Below are positions 31,663 through 41,603 of a stretch of 64,000 nucleotides of DNA, piece by piece; position 1 is the stretch's first letter, and each line of letters opens with the position of its first letter. The DNA is from Prochlorococcus sp. AG-363-P19. GTDB taxonomy: Bacteria; Cyanobacteriota; Cyanobacteriia; PCC-6307; Cyanobiaceae. The notes below the pieces were generated by a model, which saw nothing but the letters and a program-made list of their open reading frames with translations, was not told the DNA's origin and did not search any database. The stretch lies in the NCBI GenBank assembly GCA_003280055.1, contig QCGG01000005.1:62001-126000 (forward strand), given 5' to 3'. The position numbers and the translations under genes were made by a program.

Positions 31663-32786
31663 GCACTAGAGACGTTTTAATTATTGGTGCAGGAGCAGCT
31701 GGAGCATCAACAGCCTTTCACCTGGCCAAAGCAGGCCATAAAGTTACCGTCGTCGAGAAAAAATCAACTAATGCGATAAAGCCATGTGGAGGAGGTATGG
31801 CGGCTTCTGTGCAAAAATGGTTTCCATTTGATTTAAGCCCGGCAATTGATGAAGTAATCAATAAAGTAGAGTTCACTTGGTGCCTTGACGATCAAGTAGT
31901 AGCCAATCTTCCTGGATCCTCTCCCTTCTGGATAGTTCGGAGGGAAATGCTTGACTGTTTTCTCATAAAACAAGCAAGCCTTGAAGGAGCTGAAATACTG
32001 CAACCTCTCACTGTAGATAAGATTAAAAAATTAGATGATTTATGGCAGATAACTTGTTCAAATGGAAAGCAATTTGAGGCTAGAGCCATAGTAATCGCAG
32101 ATGGTTCCAACTCACCATGGTCAGCAAAATTTGGGTTAGGCCCAAGAAAACAAAGACATGCTTTAACAACATCCGTCCGTCTACATGGAAGTGGTAACTT
32201 AAAAAAAGGAACTGCTAGATTTGAATTCGGACTTGTTCATCATGGATTTGCTTGGGCATTCCCGATCTCTAACGGTGTGAATGTTGGCGTGGGGACATTC
32301 CTTGGCCGTAATACAACTGATAGTCAAGAAATTCTCGATAAGTTCTTACCTGATCTTGGTTTTAAACCTAATGATGGTGAGAGACAACATTCGAGTCTTC
32401 GTATTTGGAATGGACACCATGTCCTGCATGGAGAAGGGATACTTGCCGTTGGCGATGCCGCATCTCTTTGTGATCCATTCCTTGCAGAAGGCCTAAGGCC
32501 TGCATTAATGAGTGGCTGTAATGCTGCTCATAGCCTGAACAAATGGCTTCATGGTGAAACCAATACCCTTGCTGACTACACCAAAGAAATGCAAAAAGAC
32601 TGGGGTGCTTCAATGGCATGGGGTAGCAGAATTGCCCAGGTTTTTTATAGGTTTCCAAAAGTTGGTTATCAACTAGGAATCAAAAGAGCAACTGCTCCTG
32701 AAAGAATTGCACAAATCCTTTCAGGGCACATGAGCTACCGAGATATTGCTCAACGTGTCATTAAAAGATTACTCTTGCAAAACTAA
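31659..32786 (+). CDS. Geranylgeranyl reductase-family FAD oxidoreductase
   Basis: Flavoprotein of the geranylgeranyl reductase/digeranylgeranylglycerophospholipid reductase group. [23 protein letters not shown] near residue 4-26 binds [19 protein letters not shown] follows near 44, and [24 protein letters not shown] near 259 is the second FAD motif. It is related to ChlP, but the 375-residue length and operon with pyrH-frr suggest a separate paralogue. The start is GTG at 31659 overlapping the frr stop. The substrate is unknown. Confidence 0.9.
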   Translation: MSTRDVLIIGAGAAGASTAFHLAKAGHKVTVVEKKSTNAIKPCGGGMAASVQKWFPFDLSPAIDEVINKVEFTWCLDDQVVANLPGSSPFWIVRREMLDCFLIKQASLEGAEILQPLTVDKIKKLDDLWQITCSNGKQFEARAIVIADGSNSPWSAKFGLGPRKQRHALTTSVRLHGSGNLKKGTARFEFGLVHHGFAWAFPISNGVNVGVGTFLGRNTTDSQEILDKFLPDLGFKPNDGERQHSSLRIWNGHHVLHGEGILAVGDAASLCDPFLAEGLRPALMSGCNAAHSLNKWLHGETNTLADYTKEMQKDWGASMAWGSRIAQVFYRFPKVGYQLGIKRATAPERIAQILSGHMSYRDIAQRVIKRLLLQN

Positions 32787-32903
32787 CCGGAACCTTCGAA
32801 AAACATGAGAAGCACGATTAAACATCTCCAAAACAAATCCAAAATTATAAGATGTTATGAAAAACTATAGTTTCTAATACTTCCAACACTTCTAATAAGA
32901 ACA

Positions 32904-33125
32904 ATGCATAAAGAAGACGCTTGGGTCTGGTTTAAAGGAGGGGAGAAGGGCGGATTCTGGCTTGGAGGCTTCATAGCAAGTGAAAGCCAAGAAGATGTTT
33001 TTCTAATAGAACGGCCAGACTTTATAAATTGCAAAGTGCCCAAATGGCGTCTTTCATTTAAAGAACCTGAAGACAAAAAACGAGGGCCAGTTATACCAGA
33101 TGGAGCTCAATGGAAAATACCCTGA
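32904..33125 (+). CDS. Small hypothetical protein
   Basis: A 73-residue protein with no family I recognise. It is rich in Trp, Gly and charged residues (AWVWFKGGEKGGFWLGGF near the N-terminus, PKWRLSFKEPEDKKRG later), and looks like a small globular beta-rich protein. The ATG at 32904 is 117 bp after the reductase gene. It is convergent with tal, with 24 bp between. Composition supports a real gene. Confidence 0.75.
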   Translation: MHKEDAWVWFKGGEKGGFWLGGFIASESQEDVFLIERPDFINCKVPKWRLSFKEPEDKKRGPVIPDGAQWKIP

Positions 33126-33149
33126 TTTAGAAATAATTTACTTATAAGA

Positions 33150-34181
33150 TTAATTGCAGAGTATCTTGGATTTAATTTTATAATCATCGTCAGATTCGTT
33201 TTCAACAAGAAGGTCCACAAGGCGATCCTTTAATTGACTTTCAAGAGTGTCTATTGCCTTACTAAAGCCACGTATACCTTCATCTAATTTCTCGCTCGCC
33301 ATCCTGTCTTTTTTCATCATTTGATCATATTCAGATTGACCTAAATGAACGAGATCTATGGAAGAACCTGGGTTGGAATTATCTAGTTTTCGAACTAATT
33401 GTCCCTCCTTGCACTTAAGCTGATCTAAAAGTTTTGGAGATATGGTTAACAAATCACACCCTGCTAGCTCAATAATTTCATCAATATTTCTAAAACTTGC
33501 TCCCATCACTTCTGTTTCATATCCATTCCGCTTGTAATAATTAAATATCTTTGTGACTGACAACACACCAGGATCCTCAGCTCCAGGATAGTTATCTCTA
33601 CCAGTCTCAGCTTTATACCAATCTAATATTCTTCCTACAAAAGGAGAAATCAAAGTAACTCCTGCCTCAGCACAAGCGACTGCTTGTGCAAAGCTAAACA
33701 AGAGAGTTAAATTGCAATGTATCCCTTCCTTTTCTAGAGACTCAGCAGCTTTTATACCTTCCCATGTAGATGCTATCTTAATGAGAACTTTTTCTCTTGA
33801 GATACCTGCTTTCTCATATAAAGAGATAAGTTTTCTGGCTTTTTCTATCGTGGCTTGCATGTCATAGCTTAGCCGTGCATCAACCTCTGTTGATACACGT
33901 CCAGGAACAATCTTGAGAATTTCTATTCCAAAAACTACACATATCTGATCCAAAGCCTCCTTCACTACCTGGTCAACGTCAGAGACACTTCCTAAACTTT
34001 TTCTTGCAGAATTCAAAGCATCATCTATTAATCCCTGATATTCAGGCATCTGAGCAGCTGCCAAAATCAAAGATGGGTTTGTAGTGGCATCCCTAGGAGT
34101 GAATAACTTGATAGCCTCAAGCTCTCCAGTGTCTGCGACAACAACAGTCATTGAGGAAAGCTGCTCTAAAAACGTGGTCAT
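33150..34181 (-). CDS. tal: Transaldolase
   Basis: Moves a dihydroxyacetone unit between sugar phosphates in the oxidative pentose phosphate pathway, used by picocyanobacteria at night. [20 protein letters not shown] is near residue 30-49, the Schiff-base lysine lies in [15 protein letters not shown] near 131-145, and [19 protein letters not shown] follows. The 343 residues are slightly longer than usual, with a charged C-terminal tail ([14 protein letters not shown]). Confidence 0.95.
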   Translation of the reverse strand: MTTFLEQLSSMTVVVADTGELEAIKLFTPRDATTNPSLILAAAQMPEYQGLIDDALNSARKSLGSVSDVDQVVKEALDQICVVFGIEILKIVPGRVSTEVDARLSYDMQATIEKARKLISLYEKAGISREKVLIKIASTWEGIKAAESLEKEGIHCNLTLLFSFAQAVACAEAGVTLISPFVGRILDWYKAETGRDNYPGAEDPGVLSVTKIFNYYKRNGYETEVMGASFRNIDEIIELAGCDLLTISPKLLDQLKCKEGQLVRKLDNSNPGSSIDLVHLGQSEYDQMMKKDRMASEKLDEGIRGFSKAIDTLESQLKDRLVDLLVENESDDDYKIKSKILCN

Positions 34182-34277
34182 AACCAGAACCCTTCACCAT
34201 TTGTTTATTTAAGCTAGCTCTGTTTTCATTATTTACACCTCTATTTCAGCCTTTGAAAATGGAAGTTTTTCCGTGTT

Positions 34278-36065
34278 TTACCCTTTAGCAGGTTGAAAAT
34301 TAAATCTTTTGCTTGTTGGAGGTATTTTTTCGATTACCAATAAACCATCAATAATCTTCTTTGCAACAGGAACTGCCACTGTGGAGCCATAAGCATTAGT
34401 ACCTCGTGGCTCATCGACAACGACAAGAACTACATAACGTGGTTTGTCAATTGGAAGTATGGCAACAAAACTACAAATTCTTGCTCCAGGCTGATAAGTC
34501 CCATTTACAGCTTTTTGAGCGGTTCCGGTTTTCCCTCCTATGCGATAGCCAGGCGTCTTTACCCCTTGGCCTGAGCCTTCATTGACAACTGATTCCATCC
34601 AATCCAAAACCTTACTAGTAACTTCAGGTCTCAAAATTTGGGCATTATCCGAAGAGGAATCCCTGGTTGCCAATTGCCTAGTAATACGAGGATTTACTAA
34701 ATACCCTCCATTAGCAAGTAGTGCGTGCAATTGAGCCAACTTAATAGGTGTAAGAGAAAAGCCCTGCCCAAACGCAGCGGTTGCAGGTTCAATCGTCTGT
34801 AAAACAAAATGTTTCTTACTCTTTAATTGCCCCGCAACCGCTCCAGGTAAATCTGTATCAGGACTTGAGTCCAATCCCAGTTTTTGAAGCCAATCCCAAT
34901 ACAAATCAGGGCTAAGTCGTTGCATAGTCTTAACCATTCCTACGTTACTTGAGACCTGAAGCAACTTAGGGTAGTCAATAACTCCATGTGCAATTCGATC
35001 ATTGTTGTACAAAGGCCAACCACCTACTTCAATGCGCCCCTCATCAAAAACAGTATCCCCTTCATTAATCACTTCTTCCTGTAAGGCTAACGCTAGATTT
35101 ATTGGTTTAAATGTTGAACCAGGTTCAAAGAGATCCTGTACTGACCACTCGCGAAAACGGCTTGTAGGAAATCGCCAATATTGATTTGGATCATAAGTAG
35201 GCGTAGAAGCAAGAGCTAACATTTCACCATTAGTTACATCCATAACAATTGCCACTCCCTTCTTGGCACTCCAACGCGAGACTTGTTCCGACAAAGCCTC
35301 CATCGCCAGCTCCTGAAGCCTTACATCTAATGTGAGCTGCAATTGAAAATTATCTCTAAAGAGAACACCTGGAGCGATATCACCCGGAAGAGGAGTTCCA
35401 TCAGCTCCTCTTCTGAGACTTCTAGGCTGTTCATATCGAACAATCTCTGAATTAAGACTTTGCTCTAACCCAGCTTGAGGAACACGATCATGATTCAAGA
35501 ATCCAACAACATTTCCAAAAAGAGAGCCTTGTGGATATACACGCTGAGGATATGGTTCAAGATCTAATCCACTTATTCCCAACTTCTTAATAAGGGTTGC
35601 AGTATCAGTGTCAACATCTTCAAGAAGCTTTACTCCCGAAGGGCGGTCTCCGAGGCGTTGAACTATTTCACTCATCGACATAGGAATCAAACCAGAAAGT
35701 CTCCTTGCTATATCAATGGGCTTGCGAATTAAAGCTGGGTCATCACCCGGAAAATTAAAGTATCTGGGATGAGCCCATAAGCGATAACGCTTTTCATCTA
35801 AAGCAACCAAGCGACCCATGCGATCAACTATTGAACGCCTTATCCCAAGAGGCCTAGTGAAATCAGTCTGAAAAGATCGAGCACGAGCCTCTAGAGCAGA
35901 TGCCTGTAAAACCTGAAGCCATGCCAAACGCCCACCTAAGCCACACAATCCAAACAAAAGTGTAAAAAAAACTAATCTCATCCGATGCGCTGGGACTTTC
36001 TCTAATGGGACGACACGCTTCCTCTTGCCTGGAGATAATTTCGATTTATTCTTATTGACTCGCAT
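34278..36065 (-). CDS. ftsI: Septal peptidoglycan transpeptidase (PBP3)
   Basis: Class B penicillin-binding protein that crosslinks septal peptidoglycan. The 595 residues have a basic cytoplasmic start, one membrane helix (LVFFTLLFGLCGLGGRLAW near residue 30-48), a dimerisation domain, then the transpeptidase with GSTFKPI (active Ser), SSNVGM and GGKTGTAQK. The start overlaps the stop of the upstream 157-residue gene as ATGA, so the two proteins are coupled. Confidence 0.96.
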   Translation of the reverse strand: MRVNKNKSKLSPGKRKRVVPLEKVPAHRMRLVFFTLLFGLCGLGGRLAWLQVLQASALEARARSFQTDFTRPLGIRRSIVDRMGRLVALDEKRYRLWAHPRYFNFPGDDPALIRKPIDIARRLSGLIPMSMSEIVQRLGDRPSGVKLLEDVDTDTATLIKKLGISGLDLEPYPQRVYPQGSLFGNVVGFLNHDRVPQAGLEQSLNSEIVRYEQPRSLRRGADGTPLPGDIAPGVLFRDNFQLQLTLDVRLQELAMEALSEQVSRWSAKKGVAIVMDVTNGEMLALASTPTYDPNQYWRFPTSRFREWSVQDLFEPGSTFKPINLALALQEEVINEGDTVFDEGRIEVGGWPLYNNDRIAHGVIDYPKLLQVSSNVGMVKTMQRLSPDLYWDWLQKLGLDSSPDTDLPGAVAGQLKSKKHFVLQTIEPATAAFGQGFSLTPIKLAQLHALLANGGYLVNPRITRQLATRDSSSDNAQILRPEVTSKVLDWMESVVNEGSGQGVKTPGYRIGGKTGTAQKAVNGTYQPGARICSFVAILPIDKPRYVVLVVVDEPRGTNAYGSTVAVPVAKKIIDGLLVIEKIPPTSKRFNFQPAKG

Positions 36066-36538
36066 CAGTAGCCATGACTGATTGGGTTCCCAATCATTTT
36101 ATCGCGCAGGTAAGCGGAAACTCTAGGAGCAAAATCATTTGAAGAGCTTAATGATGGGTAATCCAAATAGACAAGATTGGAGACTTTTGTAGGAACCATT
36201 AAACCGGGAAGCCTACCCCGCTCTAAAAGATACTCCTCAAGCATAGCGGTGGAATCGGTCAAGCGATGAACTAATTTGCGAGTAGTCTCAAGCCTTGTAA
36301 AAGCAATCGTCCAACGATGTTGCCAATGCAACGTAAGAGCAGAAATAAATGTCAAGGCAACACAAGTACCCAAAAGAGCCCCATCAACTATCCTATGAAG
36401 ACCAGCCACTCTAGGTGAGTGCCGAGCAATCTTCTTGGTTGATAATGCGCGTTGTAATAACTCCATTGATCGAGTCGAACGAGAATTTAATACCTCATCT
36501 CTGATCGATATAGAGCGCGGTTGTTTAAATGCAACCAC
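36065..36538 (-). CDS. FtsL-like single-span protein upstream of ftsI
   Basis: A 157-residue bitopic protein: about 55 basic residues, a hydrophobic helix (GALLGTCVALTFISALTL), then a stretch like a short coiled coil (AFTRLETTRKLVHRLTDSTAMLEEYLLERGRLPG) and a C-terminal periplasmic tail. This size, topology and the position right before ftsI with an ATGA overlap match FtsL of the divisome. FtsL is too divergent to name by sequence alone. An unrelated cyanobacterial protein is still possible. Confidence 0.75.
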   Translation of the reverse strand: MVAFKQPRSISIRDEVLNSRSTRSMELLQRALSTKKIARHSPRVAGLHRIVDGALLGTCVALTFISALTLHWQHRWTIAFTRLETTRKLVHRLTDSTAMLEEYLLERGRLPGLMVPTKVSNLVYLDYPSLSSSNDFAPRVSAYLRDKMIGNPISHGY

Positions 36539-36623
36539 GAGAAAGAATACCTAATACATATAAGTGAACCACTGTCCAATAAACTATGCAAGGTTAACGG
36601 ATCAGAAGCTCAATACAGTTTAA

Positions 36624-37991
36624 CTATCCTGCTAACAATAAAAGATTAACGAAGGTCATCCCATTCCATAATGCATGCATCAGGACACATGGGAGCAGTC
36701 TTCCTGAACTGATTCTCAACAACGCTAGGCCAATTCCTAATACAAGAAGTGGCGGAAACTCGATGACACTTAAATGGGCCATCGCAAAAACAAAAGCACT
36801 AGCCACAACAGCCCAAGCTTTACCAATTTCTTTGACTAATACTGGTAGGAGTACTCCTCGAAAGACTAACTCCTCGAACAACGGGGCTAATACAACTGTA
36901 GTGATAACTAGCAAGCCAAGAGCAACTGGATCTCGACTGTCTAAAACAAGTTCTAACAGTGGGTTACTGCCGCCCTGGTCTCCAAAAAAGGAGCTGACGA
37001 ACCAACCTGTTATCAATACTGGAGGTAAAACCATTAACCACGCCATAACTGCTTTCACAGCCGCAGAGTTCAATGGCTTCAATCGCCAATTCAACCATCC
37101 GTCTTCCGGCCGGAGAGATTGATCAAGGCTATTTAACTGTCTCCGAAGAATAAAGAGAGGTGGCAATGTCATGGAGCAATAACCAACCAAAACCCTCACT
37201 GATTCATTCAAAGGACTAGAAAACTGACTTGTAATGGAAGATGTAAATGGAAGCAACAATGCCGGAGAAATAACTTCTCCTAAAACAACAAAGCCACCTC
37301 CGACCAATAAAATCATATCCGTAATAGAAAGGGGGATCGCGGTCATAACTGGCCAGGAGGATAATGAACCTCTTACAAACATCCAAATGTGACGAATCAA
37401 AAATCCACTTCCAACAATTAATGCAATTACAGGTAATAGCTGGCTCAAAACCAACCTCATGGCCATATTGTTTGCAACTTCACTATCAATACAATTATCC
37501 CCATCTCCTCCTATTGCAAAACAAACGACGTGTTTTAAGAGCGGATCTGAATTGAAAGACAACCCTATATAGTTTTGATCAAAATTATCCTTTACATAAC
37601 TACTTTCAATAAGGGCTTTTTGAACTGACTCAAAATTCTTATCCTGCAAAGAGAAGTTCAACAATATTTTTTTCTTTTCTAATGAATTTTCGAGAGCAGC
37701 CAGAACTAACCTCTGACGATCTTCCATCTCATCTAAAGGAATTGCCCCAAGGCTTTCACGCAGTGCATTTTCCGGTTCACTTCCTACAAGTGTTGTACGC
37801 AATGAAGATGGAATAGCAGGTTTTGCCAAAATGGACATTTCCTGCTGATTGATAGAAAGTGCTGGTACAACCGATGGGCGATCAAAACTTTCTTCCAATC
37901 CCTGCTTCCAAACAAGCAATGAAATCAGGATTGAGACAATTGCCAAAGCAATTTTCCAAAAGGAGTTAGCTTGTCGCATAAGGAGTTTCAA
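36624..37991 (-). CDS. CPBP-family intramembrane protease (CAAX/Abi type)
   Basis: Integral membrane glutamic-type protease family protein of 455 residues. It has an N-terminal signal-like helix, a soluble region of about 150 residues, then six or more spans. The family motifs are at the C-terminus: EELVFRGVLLP near residue 373, FAMAHLSVIEF near 404 and LMHALWNGMTF near 437. The substrate is unknown. Divergent from the phosphoglycerate mutase gene. Confidence 0.9.
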   Translation of the reverse strand: MKLLMRQANSFWKIALAIVSILISLLVWKQGLEESFDRPSVVPALSINQQEMSILAKPAIPSSLRTTLVGSEPENALRESLGAIPLDEMEDRQRLVLAALENSLEKKKILLNFSLQDKNFESVQKALIESSYVKDNFDQNYIGLSFNSDPLLKHVVCFAIGGDGDNCIDSEVANNMAMRLVLSQLLPVIALIVGSGFLIRHIWMFVRGSLSSWPVMTAIPLSITDMILLVGGGFVVLGEVISPALLLPFTSSITSQFSSPLNESVRVLVGYCSMTLPPLFILRRQLNSLDQSLRPEDGWLNWRLKPLNSAAVKAVMAWLMVLPPVLITGWFVSSFFGDQGGSNPLLELVLDSRDPVALGLLVITTVVLAPLFEELVFRGVLLPVLVKEIGKAWAVVASAFVFAMAHLSVIEFPPLLVLGIGLALLRISSGRLLPCVLMHALWNGMTFVNLLLLAG

Positions 37992-38060
37992 GGATTTTCA
38001 AGCAAAAAAGGAACAAATTTTCCCTCTCTAGAGATGTTAAGAAGACAGTGGCCCCATACG

Positions 38061-38093
38061 ATGGCAAAACCAACCATATCTCTCTTTTGCCAT
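38061..38093 (+). promoter_or_regulatory. Hairpin pairing with the phosphoglycerate mutase start codon
   Basis: ATGGCAAAA (38061-38069) and TTTTGCCAT (38085-38093) are perfect 9-bp arms with a 15-nt loop. The second arm includes the first two bases of the ATG at 38092. No Shine-Dalgarno is visible, so opening of this hairpin could set translation. Confidence 0.6.
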
Positions 38094-39414
38094 GCGTCTT
38101 CTACTTGTTCGCCATGGTTTAAGTAGCTTCAACTCAGAAGGTCGTATTCAAGGCCGTGATGACCTTTCTATCCTTACCCAAGAAGGAATAGCTCAAGCTC
38201 GTAAAACTGGAGAGGCACTTGCTGAAGTTAATCTTGACGCTGTCTACAGCTCCCCTCTTAGACGCGCAGCGGAAACAACCCAAAACCTAATAGAAGCCCA
38301 AGGCAGCCCTAAACCCCTGGTTTTTGACAATGGTCTCCTTGAAATCGATTTAAGTCCCTGGAGTGGTCTCACTGCTGAAGAAGTACGTCAAACTTTCCCA
38401 AATGAATTCAAAATCTGGAAAGAAAGGCCTGAGAATCTTGCCCTTAGAAACAAGCAGGGTGATTTATTTAAACCATTAGAAGATCTCATGAAACAAGCTG
38501 ATAGCTTTCTAAAAAAACTTTTTGAAAATCACTTAAAAGGAAAAGATACAGTATTAATTGTCGCCCACAATGCAATACTTAGATGCCTAATTCTCAACCT
38601 AATTAATGCTTCGGCTCAAGATTTCAGACGATTAAAGCTAGACAATGCCTCTTTATCTGTATTCAACATCTTTTCAACCAAAGTGAATGAATATAATACG
38701 CAGATTGAATGCCTTAATAGCACTGTTCACCTAACAAAAAGCATTCCTCCCAAGACAAATACTGCAAGAATTATTCTTGTACGTCATGGTGAAACGAATT
38801 GGAATCAAGAAGGTCGTTTTCAAGGACAAATAGATATTCCACTAAATGAAAATGGCCATAAACAAGCCTCAGCCGCTTCAGTTTTCCTAAAACAAGTCAA
38901 TCTAGAGAAAGCTTATAGCAGTTCAATGACTAGGCCAAAGGAAACTGCTGATAAAATCCTTAAAAATCACAAAAATATTAAGTTAAGATTAGAGAACGAT
39001 CTCAAAGAAATCAACCATGGTTTATGGGAAGGCAAACTGGAAAATGAAATCAGAATGAAATGGCCTTTACTTTTAGAAAAATGGAAGAACTCTCCAGAAA
39101 CTGTTGAAATGCCAGAAGGAGAAAGCATTCATCAGGTTTGGGAACGTTCTGTAAGGTGTATAAAAAAAATTGCGGACAGCCTTTCTCCTAATGAAACTGC
39201 TCTTGTAGTCGCTCATGATGCAGTAAACAAAACTATTATTTGTCATGCTCTTGGACTAAATAAGTCAGACATCTGGATGGTGAAGCAAGGAAATGGTGGT
39301 GTGACAATTATCGACATCTCTAACGAATCAAACCAACCTAATATTGTGACATCTATAAACCTTACTTCTCACTTGGGAGGAATTCTTGATCAAACCGCTG
39401 CAGGGGCATTATGA
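38092..39414 (+). CDS. Double-domain histidine phosphatase (phosphoglycerate mutase family)
   Basis: A 440-residue fusion of two histidine-phosphatase domains. Domain one opens LLVRHGLSSFNSEGRIQGRDD near residue 3, with catalytic His in RHG and a second in VAHNAILR near 157. Domain two opens ILVRHGETNWNQEGRFQGQID near 228, with VAHDAVNK near 379. Cyanobacterial relatives include phosphoserine phosphatase-type enzymes (PspA/PspB), so serine synthesis is as likely as glycolysis. The stop is 4 bp before the dihydroorotase-like gene. Confidence 0.9.
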   Translation: MRLLLVRHGLSSFNSEGRIQGRDDLSILTQEGIAQARKTGEALAEVNLDAVYSSPLRRAAETTQNLIEAQGSPKPLVFDNGLLEIDLSPWSGLTAEEVRQTFPNEFKIWKERPENLALRNKQGDLFKPLEDLMKQADSFLKKLFENHLKGKDTVLIVAHNAILRCLILNLINASAQDFRRLKLDNASLSVFNIFSTKVNEYNTQIECLNSTVHLTKSIPPKTNTARIILVRHGETNWNQEGRFQGQIDIPLNENGHKQASAASVFLKQVNLEKAYSSSMTRPKETADKILKNHKNIKLRLENDLKEINHGLWEGKLENEIRMKWPLLLEKWKNSPETVEMPEGESIHQVWERSVRCIKKIADSLSPNETALVVAHDAVNKTIICHALGLNKSDIWMVKQGNGGVTIIDISNESNQPNIVTSINLTSHLGGILDQTAAGAL

Positions 39415-39418
39415 GGTG

Positions 39419-40699
39419 ATGTCACAAACAAAGCTATTAAAAGATATCCAGATTTTGCATGGCCCTGATCAACAGGTTGAAAGAGGCTCTGTATTAATCA
39501 GCGAAGGGGTAATTCTTGCTTTTGGCAAAAAAGCTCTTCATCAAGCAAAAACACTCAACATCTCTCCTAGCTCTTCGTCATCAAAATTGCTACTTGCCCC
39601 ATGCTTAGTTGACCCGCATTCAGTTTTAGAAGAACCAATTTCTGGACATTGTGAAAACCTTTCTAGTCTTTGTCACTCAGCAGCATTATGTGGATATGGA
39701 CAGATTGCCCTACTACCTAGAAGTCCTTCATGGAGAGATTGCCCTGAACGATTACAAGGATTTATCAATGATCAAAGCAATGTAATCATTCACCTTTGGG
39801 GAGGTTTCAGCCTCAATGGTAAGGGGGCTGAAATGGCTCCTCATGCTGATTTATTGCGGCATGGAGCCATTGGATTAGCAGAAGATGATTTCACTCCTTC
39901 CTTAGAGCTAATTAGGCGGAGTTTATTACTTGGTGAGCTGGGAAAAGCACCAATCCTCTTTGCTCCTAGAGATAAAGAGATTCAAGGGGAGGGACTTGTA
40001 AGAGAAGGAATAGAAACACTTCGGGCGGGATGGAACCCAAACCCAATCACTAGTGAAACGATCCCATTAGCAAACCTACTTACAATGCATAGCGAGAATC
40101 CAGAAATATCTCTAAGGGTGATGAATCTTTCCACCGCAAAGGCTGTGGAAATGCTCAAGGCTTCAAAAGATCCCCCAATGAGCACCGTCAGCTGGTGGCA
40201 TCTTGTTGCTGACATCAATCACCTCAATCCAACCGACCCAGGGTGGCGAGTTACTCCTTCACTGGGAGGCAAGGAGGACAGACGAGCATTAATCAAAGCC
40301 GCCCAAGAGGGAATCATTACTGCTATAGGTGTTCATGCAGTCCCTATAGACGATGAGGACATTCAACTACCTCCTGACAAACGCACTCCTGGCCTTGCAG
40401 GCCACCACCTAGTACTACCACTACTTTGGCAAGAACTAATTGTCAAAGAAAATTGGTCTATCGAACAACTATGGAATTCTTTAAGCTTTGGACCCTCTAA
40501 GATATTAAATAGCTCGGCAGAATGCCTTTCTCCTGGTAGTCGAAGATGGTTACTTTTTGACCCAGATTCTTCATGGACCCAAGCCAAAGATTCTCCCAAT
40601 ACATCTAACGCTGCCAATCAGCCCATGGAAGGTTGCAGGTTATCAGGAAAAGTAATTGATAGTGGACTTAAAAGTCTTCCAAAGAGCCAAATCGACTAA
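39419..40699 (+). CDS. Dihydroorotase-like protein lacking catalytic motif
   Basis: Amidohydrolase-fold protein of 426 residues related to dihydroorotase (PyrC'). The motif expected as DxHxHxREP reads DPHSVLEEP here near residue 64, so the second metal His and the substrate Arg are replaced; later His ligands are also not clear. It is likely a non-catalytic partner or has another role. ATG at 39419, after GAGGTG, is preferred over 39386, which would overlap the previous gene. It overlaps the convergent lepB by 32 bp. Confidence 0.85.
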   Translation: MSQTKLLKDIQILHGPDQQVERGSVLISEGVILAFGKKALHQAKTLNISPSSSSSKLLLAPCLVDPHSVLEEPISGHCENLSSLCHSAALCGYGQIALLPRSPSWRDCPERLQGFINDQSNVIIHLWGGFSLNGKGAEMAPHADLLRHGAIGLAEDDFTPSLELIRRSLLLGELGKAPILFAPRDKEIQGEGLVREGIETLRAGWNPNPITSETIPLANLLTMHSENPEISLRVMNLSTAKAVEMLKASKDPPMSTVSWWHLVADINHLNPTDPGWRVTPSLGGKEDRRALIKAAQEGIITAIGVHAVPIDDEDIQLPPDKRTPGLAGHHLVLPLLWQELIVKENWSIEQLWNSLSFGPSKILNSSAECLSPGSRRWLLFDPDSSWTQAKDSPNTSNAANQPMEGCRLSGKVIDSGLKSLPKSQID

Positions 40700-41372
40700 T
40701 AGGCCAAAATCTCCACACTGCTCTGCCAATGATCTGCTCTACAGGCAAAAAATGGCCACCTGGCCAAAACCGTCCATCCCAGCTGTTGTCTCTATTGTCT
40801 CCCAGAACTAAAACATGGTCTTGTGGAACTTTTCCGAGAATAGGTTTGCAAGTCCCCATCGAGTAGCTATCTATTGAGCAATAGCTACTTACATAAGGCT
40901 CATATTTTCTCTTTCCGTCAATAATGACCTCTCCCTTCTTATTCACAAGAACCAAATCTCCAGCAACGGCAACTACTCTTTTTATATATGCATCACAAGC
41001 AGCATCAGACAATCCAGGGATAAAAGATATCAACGGAAGATTGAGCAGAAAACACCTTGATTTTGAGAAACTCCTAGATGCACTTAAAACTGGATCAAAA
41101 GAATAGGGTGAATTAAAAACAATGATTTCACCTCTCAAAGGTGGTCTCCTTCGCAAAGTCATCTTCTCGATAAATAATCGATCTTGTATCTTCAAGCCTG
41201 GAAGCATCGAGCCAGAGGGGATATACCTCGCCTCCCCGATATAATTACGAATACCTAAATACAACGCCAAAGTAAATATCACAGGAGCCCAAAAATCCCA
41301 GAAAGGATGCGTTATAGAACCTTTTGAGAAATTAGAAGAGTTGGGGTCCTTAGGGAAATCTTCCTTATGCAC
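40668..41372 (-). CDS. lepB: Signal peptidase I
   Basis: Membrane endopeptidase that removes signal peptides from exported proteins. It has 234 residues with one membrane anchor (PVIFTLALYLGIRNYIG near residue 30-46). Catalytic Ser lies in RYIPSGSMLPGL near 53, the Lys in YIKRVVAVAGDLV near 128-140, and LVLGDNRDNSWDGRFWPGG near 190. Its last bases overlap the dihydroorotase-like gene. The minus frame is open from ATG at 41372. Confidence 0.95.
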   Translation of the reverse strand: MHKEDFPKDPNSSNFSKGSITHPFWDFWAPVIFTLALYLGIRNYIGEARYIPSGSMLPGLKIQDRLFIEKMTLRRRPPLRGEIIVFNSPYSFDPVLSASRSFSKSRCFLLNLPLISFIPGLSDAACDAYIKRVVAVAGDLVLVNKKGEVIIDGKRKYEPYVSSYCSIDSYSMGTCKPILGKVPQDHVLVLGDNRDNSWDGRFWPGGHFLPVEQIIGRAVWRFWPISRFGSLEDF

Positions 41373-41603
41373 TTAAGAAAACAGGGCTCCGTATAAAATC
41401 AAGAAATAACCTTAGGAGAGAATGGCAAATCTTTAAAAAAGAAACAAGAGAATTTTGACAAAGCGTTTTTAGAGTATTAGAGGTTTAGCCATTTAAAGCT
41501 ATTCTAATTTTCAAGTATGAAAATAAAAACCAGGAAAAATAACTCACTGGAACTAACCAAAACAAGGAGCAAAGCAAGATGATTTTCTGGGCTTGATTAA
41601 AAT

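Noticed and set aside
41373-41603. Short ORF at 41517 in the lepB-arsC gap
   Set aside because: Reading it carefully gives only 8 codons before a stop; no gene is supported.
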